A stretch of DNA of 64,000 nucleotides, from positions 34,345,061 through 34,409,060 of the forward strand of contig NC_073744.1 of assembly GCF_029784135.1 (NCBI RefSeq). Reading direction: 5' to 3'. Shown in pieces: positions 1 through 14,949 of the stretch (position 1 is the first letter of the stretch; every line of letters starts with the position of its first letter). This DNA comes from Toxorhynchites rutilus septentrionalis (lineage: Eukaryota > Arthropoda > Insecta > Diptera > Culicidae). Made by a program: the position numbers and the translations under genes. Below the pieces are notes generated by a model that was given only the letters and a program-made list of their open reading frames with translations, was not told the DNA's origin and did no database searches.

Positions 1-298
1 GACGAATTCGTCGCACCGTACTGTGAGCGGCCTGGAACTTATTGGCCAAATCGCGGTCTGATAGATTGGGATTCCTCTTGACGGCCTTGATGACTTTCCC
101 ACGCAGTTTCCGGTCGACAGTTCCACTCCGACGCTTCGAATGCGGCTTCCGAGCCGTCGTCAATGTTTCCTTGTACTGCTTGATAACACGCCATACGGTA
201 TTTCTGGGCATTTTAAGCTGTTTAGCTAGCTTAGATGCCGACAACAATGGATTTTCAAGAAAACTGTGCACAATTTTATCTCTCCGTTCGGCTTCCAT
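1..298 (-). pseudogene. Tc1/mariner transposase, N-terminal part, cut by window edge
   Basis: An uninterrupted frame from an ATG at 296-298 to the window edge encodes a paired helix-turn-helix DNA-binding region: MEAERRDKIVHSFLENPLLS, KMPRNTVWRVIKQYKE, then the basic RKPHSKRRSGTVDRK linker and NPNLSDRDLANKFQAAHST. It resembles the N-terminus of mosquito ITmD37-type transposases. About 99 residues are visible; the catalytic part lies outside the window, so intactness is unknown. Confidence 0.7.
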
Positions 299-2490
299 GG
301 CGGTTGTTTACAAAATGCTATCTTTTGGTGTTATGACATAAATACATGGTGAAAGGTAATGAATTTCCCGACACGTGGGTGAAAAAAGTTTCCAAATCCG
401 TCCACTAGGAGCGCCACAATGAGCAAAAGAATGTGTTCCAATATTAAATGAAGCAGACTTTAGTAGTAAAAGCGTCGGACGCGATTTACAAGAAGCTCGG
501 AGAAAACTTCTTTTATCAGACCTTCCAAAAGTGGAAAAATCGCTGGGAATCATGTACTTTATCGGAAGGCTAGCCTGTAATTGATTTTTTTTAAATAAAT
601 GCATTTTTCGATTCTTGGCGATTTTACTGACAGTTGTTTCTGAATGCTCCTCGTAGTATGACACATATCGCAAAAACGATTTCGCGTAATATGCATTTGA
701 AATCCCTTGATGATTCGTTACATTTTTCGTAGAGTGACTATATAGAAATCAAAGACGTAGTGCTACGTCAAAAAATGCATACGAAAGTGTCCCATTTTCA
801 GACGATTTAAGCTTTACATAACTACACTTGAAATTGTGTAGACGCAATCGTATCATCAAGGGGAAATAATGAACGTCCTGAGTTTGAATCGTCGACTTAG
901 GGATACTGTGGTAAGGTTGATTGATGCCTCCAAAAGCATAGCTCCCGAAGACAAATTACACACATAATAGTAAAACATTTTTCCCACTTCCAGACCCTCC
1001 GCCGCCACGCAATTAACGATTGATCACAGTGATGGCGACCAAAGCTTCACCATGACCAGCTGAGTTGTTTTTGGTAATACATCTAATCCCTTTATATCCC
1101 TCTCACTCTCCGTGTTTTCCGAAGTACTCAGCTTTCCACGGCGAAAGCATAAGGCTAATGAAGAAAATTACGAAGATCGGCAGCTGACCGATTATCGGAG
1201 ACCAAGACGACGAGTGACGTAGGGCGGAAGACCACTCACTGGTCAAGCGAAGCCTGATACACGAATTCGAGTTCCCATTTGTTTGATTAAATTTTCGGAC
1301 TTTGTTTGCCCACTCCCTCTCCGCTCACTGTCTTTCAGTGCTCATTTCGATGTAATAAACAAATTGCAAATGGATCCTGCTCTAAGATGATGCCCGGCTC
1401 TCTAAATCCCCGCCAATAATCTCCGAACGCTGGACTGTAAGTTGCTGCTAATGGACAGCCATCGATAATGGGTGAATTCAATTAGTATAATGGGTTTTTT
1501 TTTGCGATACCGATACAAACCTCCACACAATGGCAGCTTAATCGCCATTTTACTCTAGGATATTTCTTTTCAGTTATTCCGTTCCGTTGTACCGCTTCCA
1601 CAAAGTTAGTGATGGGAAATTTGATATCTCCATTTATGTATTTCATCCGCTGCCATCATTTGACGATCCCTCTTGGCCTGCTGTTTGGGTGATGGCACTT
1701 TTTGGGCATATCCTGGCGTCAAATTACCTCCGAGTGGCAGCATATCGGGTTGACAGCATGACTTGCAAATGGCTTCAGCTTCTTCTCATCCTGCCCTCTC
1801 GGGGTGGTCTCGCCCTTACCGCTCGAGTCCCATCGATGTCAAAACACTAATATTTTCACAGTTTCTCGCTAATCGAATCCAGCTATTACAAAACCGGCCC
1901 CACTTCGGATCAATAAATCTCCCCCAGCCATCAGTATAAAATCGTCATTCTCCGGCCACCAAGTTACGCGCGGCCGTAGCGGCTGACCACGGGGGGTCAA
2001 TAAAATGAGCTCCCATTCAGTCGCAGAGCCGCGGAAGGATCAAACGAATGTGGGTGCAGCGTTGTCGCGCCATCTCCGATTTATTGCGGGTCATAAAAAC
2101 GGACAAGATGCAACACGGCTGCACCACGCCAGAAGAATCCTGAATCTTGGTTGCATTGTAAAAATATACGACGTTTCGTTCTTAATTTCCTTCAGTTTTT
2201 TTTTTTGTTGTTGTCATCTCTAATGCTGTGATTGATGGCGAGACTAAAACTGTTCGGCTCAGGTGTCATTCGCACTTCTGCGCCGTCAAACGGGAGGCAT
2301 AATTAAGTGATGCTTCATTCATTAGGTTCTGTAGTGGGAAAAAAGTTGTTGTTGTTGTTTTGTGATTAATTGTCACGTCTTTCGTAATAAACGCCGCTGT
2401 CGATCCGAGGTAGCAATATCTGTGAATGACCGCGCGTAGAATGAAGGTGAAACTTGGTCTTAGTCTAAAACGCCTTACACATGCGGGATT
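299..2490. other. No recognisable gene; one repeat terminus
   Basis: I see no convincing coding sequence. At about 744-774 the palindromic end motif GACGTAGTGCTACGTC followed by an A-run matches the ends of the composite repeats described elsewhere, so 299-774 is probably the flank or inside of such an element. The remainder is unique-looking DNA with moderate GC patches (1920-2110). Confidence 0.5.
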
Positions 2491-2800
2491 TTGGAGTGGT
2501 TTATAGATTGAGTATGATTCATTACGTCTTTCAATTCTGTACGGAGGTGTAATTTCAAAGTTTCGAAAACGAGAGCGTTACGCCGGACCAAGAAGATTTT
2601 GAGCGTTAACACTACCTAATCAACTGAACGAAATGGTATGATAACCACTTCATTCTCAACATAAAATGTCGACGCGTTATACGTTATACCTGTTAATTAT
2701 TGTTCCAAAAACTTGTTTCAATAGCTTAAAAATTGCGTTGAAAACAGGCTATTTATGATTTCTGATTTCACACAAATCTGTATATAAGGAAATCCAATCA
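2490..2800 (-). repeat. Decayed end of composite palindrome-ended repeat
   Basis: The segment 'cattacgtctttcaattctg', then 'ttcgaaaacgagagcgttac' and 'tgaacgaaatggtatgat', matches diverged sequence at 60958-61200 in the same orientation and, inverted, 46880-47110 and 50240-50465. It is a degraded copy of the same repeat family; the opposite end is not visible nearby. Confidence 0.6.
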
Positions 2801-3601
2801 AATACAAGTGCCAAGTCACTAAAACAAAATAGAAAACTAAATATTCAATTTGAAGTCAAAATTATAGCAAAACTAGGTTCAGTAACGACAGACAACAAAG
2901 TTGGAAAGCGAATGCTGCTGTATATCTTATAAACAAATAACAAATATGTAAATCCATGAAAATGTACAATAAAATCAGTTATTAAGTAAGTTTGTAAGGA
3001 GTCCACTCAGTTATAATTCTACATCGGTTAGAGCATGTAAACGCTGCTACAAGATTAATGTGGCGAAGCTAATTCGTTCATCAAGAAAGCGCTGATGAAC
3101 AGTTCACCATCAAGCCTACCTACCTCCCCGTAGCTACCGAGGAGTAAAAAAACAACAACCGCTGCCCCAAAAAATAAAACTCATACTTGCTGCTGTGAAG
3201 AAGGTGACCAGCAGCTGTCCGAAAGTAAAAATTAGCTAAATTTTCGGAAATTAATAAAATTATTGTCCCGTGTTTTTATCAATCTGTACCGTACTTTGAG
3301 TATAAAAAGAGAAATATTATGTCATGTTGTACTATGCGATTTGTCCGAAAACCCTGCCTCAAACTATAGTTGCTTTTTACCTGAGAACGGTTAGTGTCCT
3401 TTCAGACATATCTCGGCCTTGCTTTTTCATATATTGGTAATTTTATTAGAACTCTTCAACGCGAAAGGGGAGAAGTATTTTTGACTAGCGAGGTGCAAAC
3501 TGTTCTTTAAACTCTAGTTGATTCTGGTGAAATATAGTACGCTAAATTTATTGAAACCGTGGAAAAATTTTCGATGCTGAATAGAATAATGAACCATTCT
3601 A
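2800..3601. other. AT-rich DNA without recognised features
   Basis: AT-rich sequence with many stops in all frames. Nothing I can assign; it lies between a decayed repeat and the first fold-back element. Confidence 0.4.
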
Positions 3602-5705
3602 TTGACGAATTTCATGCCAACTCGTCTTAGGAGTTGGCAACAGCATCTCAGATAGCAGTGAAACGTTGTGGGTGTAAAGACATGGGTCATTTAAGCAACT
3701 TTGCATACTTGAAATATTCGAAAAAGAATTAGACTACTTTTTGGAAAAAGCCAAATTTTTTTTCTTAATTTTTTTACAAAAAATATAACTTAAAAACTAT
3801 GATACCTACGAAATTCTTGTCAAAGGATGAAATTGTTTCCATAAAAAATACCAAAAATTTTTAGGAAAAAAATTTCCCTGACAAAAAAGTTATTTAAAAA
3901 ATTAAAATTCATTTTTCTCAAAAACGTTTTTTTTAATTCCCAAAAATATATATATATATATGAATAGGCCTTACAATTTCCAACAAGTCGTCCATACATC
4001 GGAAGATGGGCACTTTTACAGGGAAAAAGTTTTTCGAACAACAACTTTTTCATATTTTCTTTGAAAAAAATACAACTTATCCTAATTTTGTTTAATATCA
4101 AGATGGCAATATAATGTATTCGACAAAGTTTTAGATCTTGTTAAAATATAAACTTTTGTCGAAGACATTAACCTTCTATCTTTTATAGTTTTTGGAATAT
4201 AAGTCATTTTTGTATAGAGACTCCTGAAAAAAATAAAGTATTGCTTGTAACATTTTAGTGTATAAATTCTCACGTTTGACATATTTTTAATTAGAGAAAA
4301 GTAAGCAGAGCATTTAAAATGCGATAATTTATAAATAAAAATGTAACGAATAGAACATAAATAGTATTTTTTGAAAGAAAAACATGAAAAAGTTGTTGTT
4401 CGAAAAACTTATTCCATGTAGATGTGTCCATCGTCCGATGTATGGAAAACTTGTTGGAAATTTTAAGGGCTATTTATATTTATTTTTTCAGAATTTTGAA
4501 AGCTTATGTTTTCGATAAAAATGAATTTCAATTTTCAAAATGTTTTTTTTCAATGAATTTTTTTTCCAAAAAATTCTTTGGTAATTTTTAATAAAAACCA
4601 AAATAATTTCCTACATTCCATTCTTTGACTAAAATTTTGTAGGCCTGATAGATTTTTCTGTAGGTTTCTTTTTAAATTTTGAGTTTATTCAACTTTTTTT
4701 CGAAAAATCTTAATTTAAAAACTATAAGATCTACAAAAAAATGTTCAGAGAATGAAATGTAGGAACTTACTTAGGTTTTCATTAAACATTATCAAAGATT
4801 TTTTTGGAAAAAGAATTTCATTTTAAAAGAAAAATTTAAAAATTTAAACCCATTTTTCTCGAAAAAATATCCTTTTAAAATTCTGAAAAAATAGATATAA
4901 ATAGCCCTTAAAATTTTCAACAATTTTTCATACATCGGACGATGGACACATCTACATGGAAAAAGTTTTTCGAACAACAACTTTTTCATGTGTTTCTTTG
5001 AAAAAATGCTATTAATGATCTATTCGTTACATTTTTTTGTATAAATTATCGCAATTTGCATGATCTGTTAACTTTTCTCTATTTAGAAACATGTCAAGAA
5101 CATGTCAAACGTGAGAATTTATTCACAAAAATGTTACGAGCAAATCATAATTTTTTTCAGGAGTCTTCATACAAAAATGACTTATATTCCAAAAACTATA
5201 ACAGATAGAATATTGACGTCTTCGACAAAAGTTCATATTTTAATAAGATCTATGACTTGTCGAAGACACTATATCGCTATCTTGACTTTAAGCGAAATTA
5301 GGATAAGCTGTATTTTTTTTTAAATATGAAAAAGTTGTTGTTCGAAAAACTTTTTCCCTGTGAATACATCTTCCGATGTATGGACGACTTGTTGGAAATT
5401 TTAAGGGCTATTCATATATATTTATATAAAAAGTTGTTGGTATTTTTTGTGCAAATTTAAACAATTTCCTACATTTCTTCCTTTGACATGAATGTTGTAG
5501 GTATCATAGTTTTTATGTTATAATTTTTTTTTGTAAAAAATTAAGAAAAAAAAATTTGGTTTTTTTCAAAATGTAATCTAATTATTTTTCGAATATTTCA
5601 AGTATGCAAAGTTGCTTAAATGACCCATGTCTTTACACCCAAAACGTTTCACTGCTATCTGAAATGGTGCTGCCAACGGTCAGTCGAGTTGGCATGAAAT
5701 TCGTC
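3602..5705. repeat. Long fold-back element F1 with about 1 kb inverted arms
   Basis: The left end 'ttgacgaatttcatgccaac' is mirrored by 'gttggcatgaaattcgtc' at 5688-5705. The arms stay complementary well inward: 'cagatagcagtgaaacgttg', 'catgggtcatttaagcaact' and the 'gttgttgttcgaaaaact' modules all recur inverted. No coding capacity is visible, so this is a non-autonomous fold-back or MITE-like element. Confidence 0.75.
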
Positions 5706-5838
5706 TAATGTGTTTAACTCAAAACATGCCCTCACTGATATTTTATGGGAAACTCCTTTCAATTTACCAATGAGAGTGGAGTGGTGCTATGTCGAATTCA
5801 TCAAAATGAAGATATGAATTTTATGAAATTTCAATCCA

Positions 5839-7265
<1,427 letters not shown>

Positions 7266-8084
7266 CATTGAGAAATTGATGCCATTTAGGAAAAATAAAA
7301 AAAATGGAATGTGTAATTTTTATACGATGTCGGAACCTTAAGCTTGTTTTTCAATCCTTCACAATGAAGACAAATTTACGCGAATTTTTGCGAACTTTTT
7401 CCGCCAATAAATCAAAACGAAGCATGGGATCTCTTGCAAAAGATCGAAAAAAGATAGAACTTCCCAAGCTTTTGCTGCGATAAAATACGAATTCGCGTTG
7501 CTTTGACAGTTGCCTCTGTCCACATTCTGAAGTTGGCACAAGACAATCAAGATGGGTGCAACAAGATATAAAAAATTTCGTAAGCAATATTCAAGCTTGC
7601 TGCAGGAAAATGAATGATTTTCCGAATTTCTATTTATACTGTACTGAATTTTCTAATATTGAATTGTATCGATTTCGAGATATACTTGAACTTACATTTG
7701 TGAGTTATATTAATCTGTTTCACCATTCTCGTACAACTTGTTTTCGTTGTAAGGACGATAGTTTGACAGATTCGCATGATTTCGTAATTCGATGTGAATG
7801 ACTTTAGTGAAAATAGTTCGCAAGAACCAATTTCGCACCTGAAAAATTCGCTCATTCTAGAACAAGGCTTAATCGTGATGTTCAGCAGCAGTATATTCCT
7901 TTTTCTATTATTTCACAAAGACTTTTACATGATATGAAATTGATTATATCTCAAGAACGGTTAGTCACGGCAATAAAAATTGTGATTTCGGATAGTTGCT
8001 ACATGGACTACATAATTATTGCCGGCGAGGACAAGCGTTGCAGAACAAACTTTCATTCTCAGTTTTCACCGAAGAACACAGCTC
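7266..8084. other. No recognised features
   Basis: Short open frames exist (for example 7556-7801, plus strand) but their composition and lack of any known motif do not support a gene. Confidence 0.4.
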
Positions 8085-8361
8085 TCTCTTCTTCTTCTTA
8101 TATGGCACTAACGTTCCTAGAGGAACTACGCCGTCTCAACGTAGTATTACTTGCGTCATTTTCATTCGTACTTAGTTGAGATTTCTATGCCAAATAACAC
8201 GCCTTGAATGCATTCTGAGTGGCAAGCTCTAGAATACGCATGACCACAGTGCAAGTCGGAGGAAATTTCTTTGACGAAAAATTCCCCCGACCAGAACGGG
8301 AATCGAACCCGAACACCCGGCATGTTAGGTTTGACGCTAACCACTCGGCCACGGGAACACA
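8085..8361 (-). mobile_element. tRNA-derived SINE, Feilai-like
   Basis: On the minus strand the head contains a tRNA-like A box (GTGGCCGAGTGGTTAGCG, about 8330-8350) and B box (GGTTCGATTCC, about 8300). The body 'cattcaaggcgtgttatttgg' follows, and the tail ends in a GAAGAAGAAG-type repeat near 8090. It is about 80% similar by eye to the copy at 62062-62350. RNA polymerase III promoters of this type drive SINE retroposition. Confidence 0.82.
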
Positions 8362-11300
8362 GCTCTCTACCTTCATTAGATCCGACTTAAAATACGCTGC
8401 ACTTTGAAGCCACTTGTAACCCGGAAACAACACACAGCATTCTCTGCGTTTTTCATTTTGCAAGATGCCAACCTCTTGCTCCGCCTGAAGCTTCCAAAAT
8501 TTCTTCCAACTTCGAGACGATACGCTGCACTATTGACGCCACTTTAACCCGGAAACAAATGCTTGAGTTCCCCACAATTGAATGATCGATCGGAAAAATT
8601 CACCAATAAGTCCGATCACACTCTTGAATTTGCAAAAACTTTTTCTTGGCAAAAAAAGGAGCACTCTCACCAGACGACATGAAAGCCAACCCGGTGGTTC
8701 CATCGAACAAAATTGCATTTGCCCGTTTTTATTTCGGAACTATTTGGTCAGCCTATCGTGGGAAGACTAACAATCAGGAAAAAATAACCAATATAAATAT
8801 AAATGATCAAAACATCTGGGTGTTATGCCTAGAAATTAATTTAACAGTGGAATAAAGTTCAATGTAAATGATATGATTTTGATTCATTCATACAAACTGT
8901 AAACATCATTTTATCATCAAAATTGAAAACAGAATCAAACTTTCTTTTTCAATTTCAAATAGGACAGACTCTTGTATCAACAAAAACAGCCTTGGTATCG
9001 TTCCAGAAGCAGCAATTCATTCGAATGTTATTACTCACAACACGATGATTCATCATCATGCGGCATCTTCCCGTGCGTTCAGTTGTTTATGTTGTTATTT
9101 AGGTAGCCTCGAAGATTAATCTGAAGCAAGCTATGAGAGCACACTCGAGATAACCTCTCTTCCAGGAGTGACGCGCTGAAGCTGAGCCCAGCTCAAGTAC
9201 GATACACTGTATCGCTGTGATCACCACCTTTTGTGGGTCCGCTCGAGACCTCCCGCATGGACTGGTCCGCAAATCTCATAGGCACGAGTCTTGCGAACCC
9301 CTAATCAATAAAATTGTGTGTTTGTTGGAAAATTTTCACACTTTTCGCACACTTTCAATCCAAAGTGAAATTTAAAATCACGAGTCTCGAATCTCGCAGA
9401 ATTCCTTCTCGTTTGTTGATTGTTAATATGCGTTCGCCCATGTCATCGAGGACAGGGTACACAGGAACGGGAGTGGGTAAGTATCACTTTGAGTACCTTC
9501 GGTGTTTGCCAAATACAATCGTGGCTATTGATTCGTTGGTTTGTTGGAAAGACCTGCGACGCAAGGTACGTTTCCCTCGTATCTCATTCATCGTCTTGGG
9601 TGGTTAGCTGAAATCGGGTGCAAAAAGTTATCTGCTGTCTGAGAACAACCCTAGTGGCTTCCCTCGAGGTGAGAGTTGAAATTCGCATGTAATAGCGAAA
9701 CGCGCAAATTAATTGAATTGCTACCCGATAATGGGACGGCTCACGTTTCCTTGGGATTCACTGCGGCACAAGCGATAACTTTTACTGTTAATCATGAAAG
9801 ATGTTCTTTATGTTCAAATCGGTATAGGCGCGGTGTCAACCTACTGTTCCGCTTTCCAAGAACCATTATTTTTCCCCCAATGGGACCACCCAAGTCGTGC
9901 GGTTAAATGTCTTCTCGTTGCGTAGGATTAAATATAAAATTTCAAGTAGTCACATCAATTTACTGGATGGTACTTGAAAACTCGACCAAAACTTTTTGTT
10001 CGCCCTTGGGGGAAGACTCTTCTAGCCCAGCCGATTGAGAACTGACTGATACGAATCATGCTGCCTCAGAGCAACACATTTTGCACCATCATCAGAAGAA
10101 AATCTCCAGAAGTGGGCACCGGTTTCGGATCAAATGTGCCGACGAGTGGACCTGTAAGCGGATCAGGTGGCGCATACTCGGCTTCATAGAATTTGGAACA
10201 TGTTTAGCCTTATTGTGTTGATCAATACGGGTGTCTTGTGGAACGTACAGTTTGCTTTGTTCTGTTAATTAAATTAAACGTTTAACATTTCGGTAATACA
10301 ATGAAGGTCAAACAGGAAGATTAGGTGGTCCTCGCCCCTAACGATTATTATTAGTTTCTAAATTTGAAACGATTGCTCCTGGGGCAGAAATTCATGCGCC
10401 GTGAAACCGTCTCTCCAAAAAGGAATACTGGGTTAATATCCCTCATTGGACAATACGAAACAGTTAAGGTTAAGGTGCGTAAGTAAATCGAAATGGAAGA
10501 CAGGCACTAGACTATTTCGGTGCATTAATTAATTCATACACTGAAACAACTTCAATTTTATTATCTGGTCTGGCAACAACATTCTCATATCTCATTGGAA
10601 TAACTCGAGTATGGTTCGATTCCACACTGAATATTCGCACTCGATCTAGCGGCAGTTTTAGAAATATCGATGTGGTTAGTGTCTTAGCTGAATCATGACA
10701 CCTATCTCAAATACCAGCAATAGATTTCAATACCAAAGAAGCCAGATATAAAACCATGTTATCATTTTAAAGCCATTTCAAATAATGAGAAGACATTAAT
10801 GGACTTTTCAAAATTATGTGACATCCTAAGAAAATAATCAGAGAAGTATCGATAATGTTGTTGAGTTCCGCATGTTGGCGCTATTACTTCGGAACTCGAT
10901 TCTTGATAGCAAAATATGAATGTAGCTTCGTGCTTTGTGGAGTTTTTTCTAAAAATCACCTGGCATCCTTGCTTATTACCTCCTGGTATGCCACTGTTTA
11001 CTGAAAGTTCCACCAGAGCAAAGTGATGCATTTCGATCGTTCGTGTCGAATGTCAAGGCTTTCTCATACTGAGCAATTAGGGGAAGGTCGGGAATGACGG
11101 ACAGGGCGGGTCATCTATGTATAATTGATAGAATTAATTTTTATTTTTACATTTTAATTATGTCCAAACTTGCAATACAGTGCATCAATTGATTTGACAC
11201 TCACTGTGTACACTGCTGGCCGTCTGTTAATATTGTGAATATACACATAAAAGTGATCTGCAAAGAACAATTCGGCGTAAGTCTGCAGATAATAATTAAT

Positions 11301-11456
11301 TTCCAACAAGTAATTTTTTGGAAATTTTTCGTTACGTGAGTGTATAGCTTGACTTTCCTTCCATTTCATCGATTCAGCGGTAAGCTTTCTCATTTTTACA
11401 CCAGAAATATTTAAAAAAAAATACTAATCAAGTTGGGTAAGACCGAAACTTCAATT
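8362..11456. other. Mostly unique DNA without recognised genes
   Basis: A short direct duplication is visible: 'tacgctgcactttgaagcca' at about 8392 and 'tacgctgcactattgacgcc' at about 8521, each followed by 'aacccggaaacaa'. Otherwise I see no protein family, RNA gene or clear element. Small ORFs (9314-9607, 9676-9906, 10762-11031) lack recognisable motifs. Confidence 0.4.
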
Positions 11457-12039
11457 TGTTGACGTAGGACTACGTCTAACCGGAAGATATAGGGGGGTGA
11501 AATGGAAATCTAGGCACTGAACAAGTAGGAAAAAATGCAAGATTTGGAACGCTTATAACTCGAGCATTTCTCAATAGATCGCAAAGGTTTTTGCATCAAT
11601 TGATAGGAAATATATCCACGCATCTATCATAACGAATAACATTTCATTTTTCTTGAGATAAATAATTGAATAATTTTGAAATATCAAGCATTGTCCAAAT
11701 GCACTATGTGCCCATTTTTGATTGGTCCATTTTGTGCTCCTCAAATCGTACCGACCAAAACGGGCAACCAGAGCAGCAGCGAAATAGAATGAAGCACGAT
11801 TGGAAAGGAAAAAGAAAAGAAAAAGGAACGAAACATTGGTCGCAGTCTCACACATGCGTAATTCTCGAGCCAGCCAATCAGCTTAAAAATCCCCGCTCCG
11901 CTGCCGTAACGATCTTTCAGCCCTCTTTTTCAGCCATTCTTTGTGTGGACACCGACTGGACAACATCGTTGCTGGACGAGCTGGACGGCGAGGGATCGAA
12001 TGCCTTTCTCAAGGCAAGAGAGCGGAGGTGTTAGCGCTA

Positions 12040-12066
12040 GAGTAGAGTAGTAGAGTAGAGTAGAGT
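12040..12066. repeat. Short AGAGT tandem run
   Basis: Repeated 'gagta' units (agagtagagtagtagagtag) inside repeat A, just downstream of a pair of 'gcctttctcaaggc' segments. Confidence 0.8.
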
Positions 12067-12226
12067 TTTCAAAGGGCCTTTCTCAAGGCTAGAGACGAAT
12101 GAACTACAAAAGTTTAAAGTCTCTATAATACAAAACCTTCCTTCCTTCCGTAACGATCATTCTCATCCAAACCGTACACCACATCGGTTCGCATCACAAC
12201 ACATCAACAAACCAACCCAAGCAGCC

Positions 12227-12436
12227 ATGTCTGGACATGGTAAAGGAGGAGAAGTGAAGGGAAAGGCAAAATCCCACTCGAACCGTGTTGATCTGGAGTT
12301 CCCCGCAAGGGTAGCTAGGCCGAGCGCGTTAGTACCAGTGCACCAGTCCACCTAGCCGGCGTTATATAGTTTCGGCCGCCGAAGTGATCGAGTTAGCTGT
12401 CAAAGCTGCTCGCGACGATAAGAAAACCCACATTCG
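12227..12436 (+). pseudogene. Histone H2A-derived pseudogene inside repeat A
   Basis: ATG at 12227 opens [20 protein letters not shown], very close to the H2A N-terminal tail. A deletion then removes the region around FPVGRIH, shifting frame. Downstream 'atcgagttagctgtcaaagctg' encodes IELAVKAARDDKKTHIR, the equivalent of H2A IELAGNAARDNKKTRI. Stops and frame changes show it is non-functional. The same lesion occurs in the copy at 56254-56461, so it predates amplification of the repeat. Confidence 0.85.
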
Positions 12437-13640
12437 GAACAGAACACGTTCGGTTCGGTGGACATCAAGACAACAGGCAGTTGCAGCGAATGGCGAGTGG
12501 CAAACGCAATCGCAAAACAGCAGCTGGTAGCAGAAGAAAAAAGTTTGTTCTTTATACAAACTGCTTTGGTGGCAAATCCAGAACAAGGCGGCATCGAGGG
12601 CGTTCGAAATGGTTTTTTTTTTAAAACCACGAGTACTAAGTTTTCTGAATTGGAACCATTCCATAAAACACGGCGCTTATCAGGGCCATAAAACCTTTCA
12701 AAAAAGAGTTTATGAAATACAGTTCAATGCTTTCTAAAATAATATCCAAAATAATAATAAAACACAAATTGATTTTTTCATAATTTGTTTGCCAGGATCT
12801 GATGAGTATGTGAATTTGGCAGTTGTTCTGAGCTTATTAATAGTTGGGGACTTTCCTGAAAATTCAATTTTGACAAATTCTTAAATTGTTTCCAGATTGA
12901 AAGTACAGTAATTTACAATTAGTTCGACATTTAACTAATAGGACGGACATGTAATGCGACATATTTAGTTGGAGATTTTTGTAAACATAGAGCTCCAAAT
13001 TATGACCCCACATTGAAAGTCGACACTGTACCACTGTCATCGCAAATGTTCAATTACAGGTTAAAATCGCCTCCAATGCGACACTGAGTGGTGCTTCGGC
13101 ACGTCGCATTGAATGTAATTTACTGTACAACATGTCACAAAGCTGGATGAGAAGAAATTTTCCACCTGTGAAAGCTGTGGCGAGTGGCAACAAATCGCTA
13201 AACAGAAAGGTTTAGCCGAACAAGATGGGGATATCGAGTGATAAGTGAGTGAGTGCATGTGAATCCAACGAGCGAACAAATCGTAATGAATGTATTTTTC
13301 TTTCTTTCTTTCTTTGTTTTTAAGAGGCTTTAAACTTTGAAGTTCATTCGCCTCTAGCCCAGTGGAGAGCCACAATAAAACCAGCCCAGAGGGGACTGTC
13401 GAATGGGAAACCAAAAAACGCAAAAACACAACACCAAAGGTTCTTTTCAGAACCACCAACATGTTCATAAAGAGTAAACAGTACACTAATCCATTTTTCA
13501 GGTAGATAGGTAGGTATTGACGTAGGAGAAGAAAATAAAACAATATATTTGAAATATATATTTAACAAGAGCTGTCCCATTTGTATAGTCCTACGTCACT
13601 CCAGTTATGTCCCCGACATTACCCACCTGTCTTTTTTGAA

Positions 13641-14560
13641 AATAATTTGATTTTCTTCTCCTAATTTTTTTAACAAATGCCCACTAACTACTAGAGACGT
13701 CGGTTAATCGATCGATCAATTCAAATAATCGAATATCTGCAATTATATTATCCAACAGCGACCATCTAACATCCGATAAACAACGCGACCAGAATGACAC
13801 CGTAATGCAAAAAATCATGAAATGGTAAATTTATCAATATACTGAAATACCATTTCATTCCAAAACCATTATTCTGCTCCATGTTTATTTTTTAATTATA
13901 TTAAATTTAAAATTAATATTATATTACTTTCAAAATTATGGTTTATTTTTTTTTATTATCAATGTCTGTTCATTATTATTACAAGAAATAAATATTAGAT
14001 CGATTAATCGAACACTGAAAAACAATTATTCGAATGAATCGAATATTTAAAATTGGCCCTACTATTAATCGAAAATCGAATAAACGAAACATTTAGACAT
14101 CTCTACTACCTACGTTTGCAAGAGCAACCAGATATCATGGACGAATAAGCCGAACGGTTTTTGAAACGTAATTCGTATCCGTCATTCTGAATGCCGGAAG
14201 CTATTTTAGACATGAAAAAATGAAAAAAATTACAAGCTCTTCTTGGTGATTTTAGTCAAATCTTTTTCGATCATTTTTAAGGCTTATTTGAAGTTCTCCG
14301 AAACTTATCGAGTACATAAACTTGAACAAACCGTCTTTCCCGACTTTTTCTTATTTTTTTCAAAGGACACATTAATTTTCTACGTCAACAATGTGGTTGG
14401 ACATAACCCCCTATAATTTTTTTCAAAGTTATTGAAAAAAATAATGTTCTCGGACCGATTAGGTCAGCGTTTGTTATGATTTCACGAACAAGAAAAAGTA
14501 AACAAAGACGCGGATTCTGTTATGGCAGTATTCTAGTCTTTGAATAAATCAAAAAAATGT
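13641..14560. other. AT-rich DNA, no recognised features
   Basis: Contains clustered 'atcgattaatcgaat'-type motifs (13690-14090) reminiscent of simple or degenerate repeats, but no gene. Confidence 0.4.
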
Positions 14561-14563
14561 AAG

Positions 14564-14617
14564 GGGTTGTATCTAGGACACGACCGCATATTTTCGACGT
14601 AGAACTACGCAATTACA
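14564..14617 (+). repeat. Hairpin/palindrome terminus of a composite repeat
   Basis: 'ggttgtatctaggacacgac' can fold into a short stem and is followed by GACGTAGAACTACGC. The same arrangement recurs at 15656-15710. The following 14640-15550 includes sequence related (inverted) to 11560-11690 ('caattgatgcaaacatcttt'). Confidence 0.65.
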
Positions 14618-14949
14618 TTATGCAATCCACTTGTTTACCACTTCGAATATTATGTTGAATATTATGTTGAATTCCGAAAATTTTGTAATAGATTATGTTC
14701 TTCGTTACAAATAAATTTGATGAACGTCCTTTTATGGTTGATATGATGCCTAGGACTACCAAAATATCTGAACGGAAAAATTGTCAAACGATCTTTGTAT
14801 TCTACATTCCCCTCTGAAATTATTGCACATCTCATGTTTACGTAGTTCTCGAACCGCGAAAGTTCAATCGCCTCTAGCACCTGAAATGACGATTTTCCCA
14901 GGCTTCTCAGTTTAAAAGTACTTTTTAAGGAAACATATTCCGGTCTGCA

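Larger units (their letters stand above)
11457..13640 (-). mobile_element. Composite repeat 'A' with palindromic/hairpin ends, carrying a histone H2A remnant
   Basis: The left end is GACGTAGGACTACGTC (11461-11476). The right end, read on minus, is a stem-loop (GGTAATGTC near 13610-13630, with GACATAACT on the other side of the loop) followed by GTGACGTAGGACTA. Almost the whole length is repeated in inverse orientation at 54493-57199. It contains an H2A-like fragment at 12227-12436. No transposase is visible, so it is non-autonomous. Confidence 0.75.

Noticed and set aside
8290..8350. A genuine tRNA gene
   Set aside because: The A and B boxes are tRNA-like but the sequence continues into a SINE body with a repeat tail, and a second copy exists at 62062.
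13061..13543. 160-codon minus-strand frame in repeat A
   Set aside because: It lies in repeat sequence, lacks any domain, and is not conserved as a frame in the inverse copy B.
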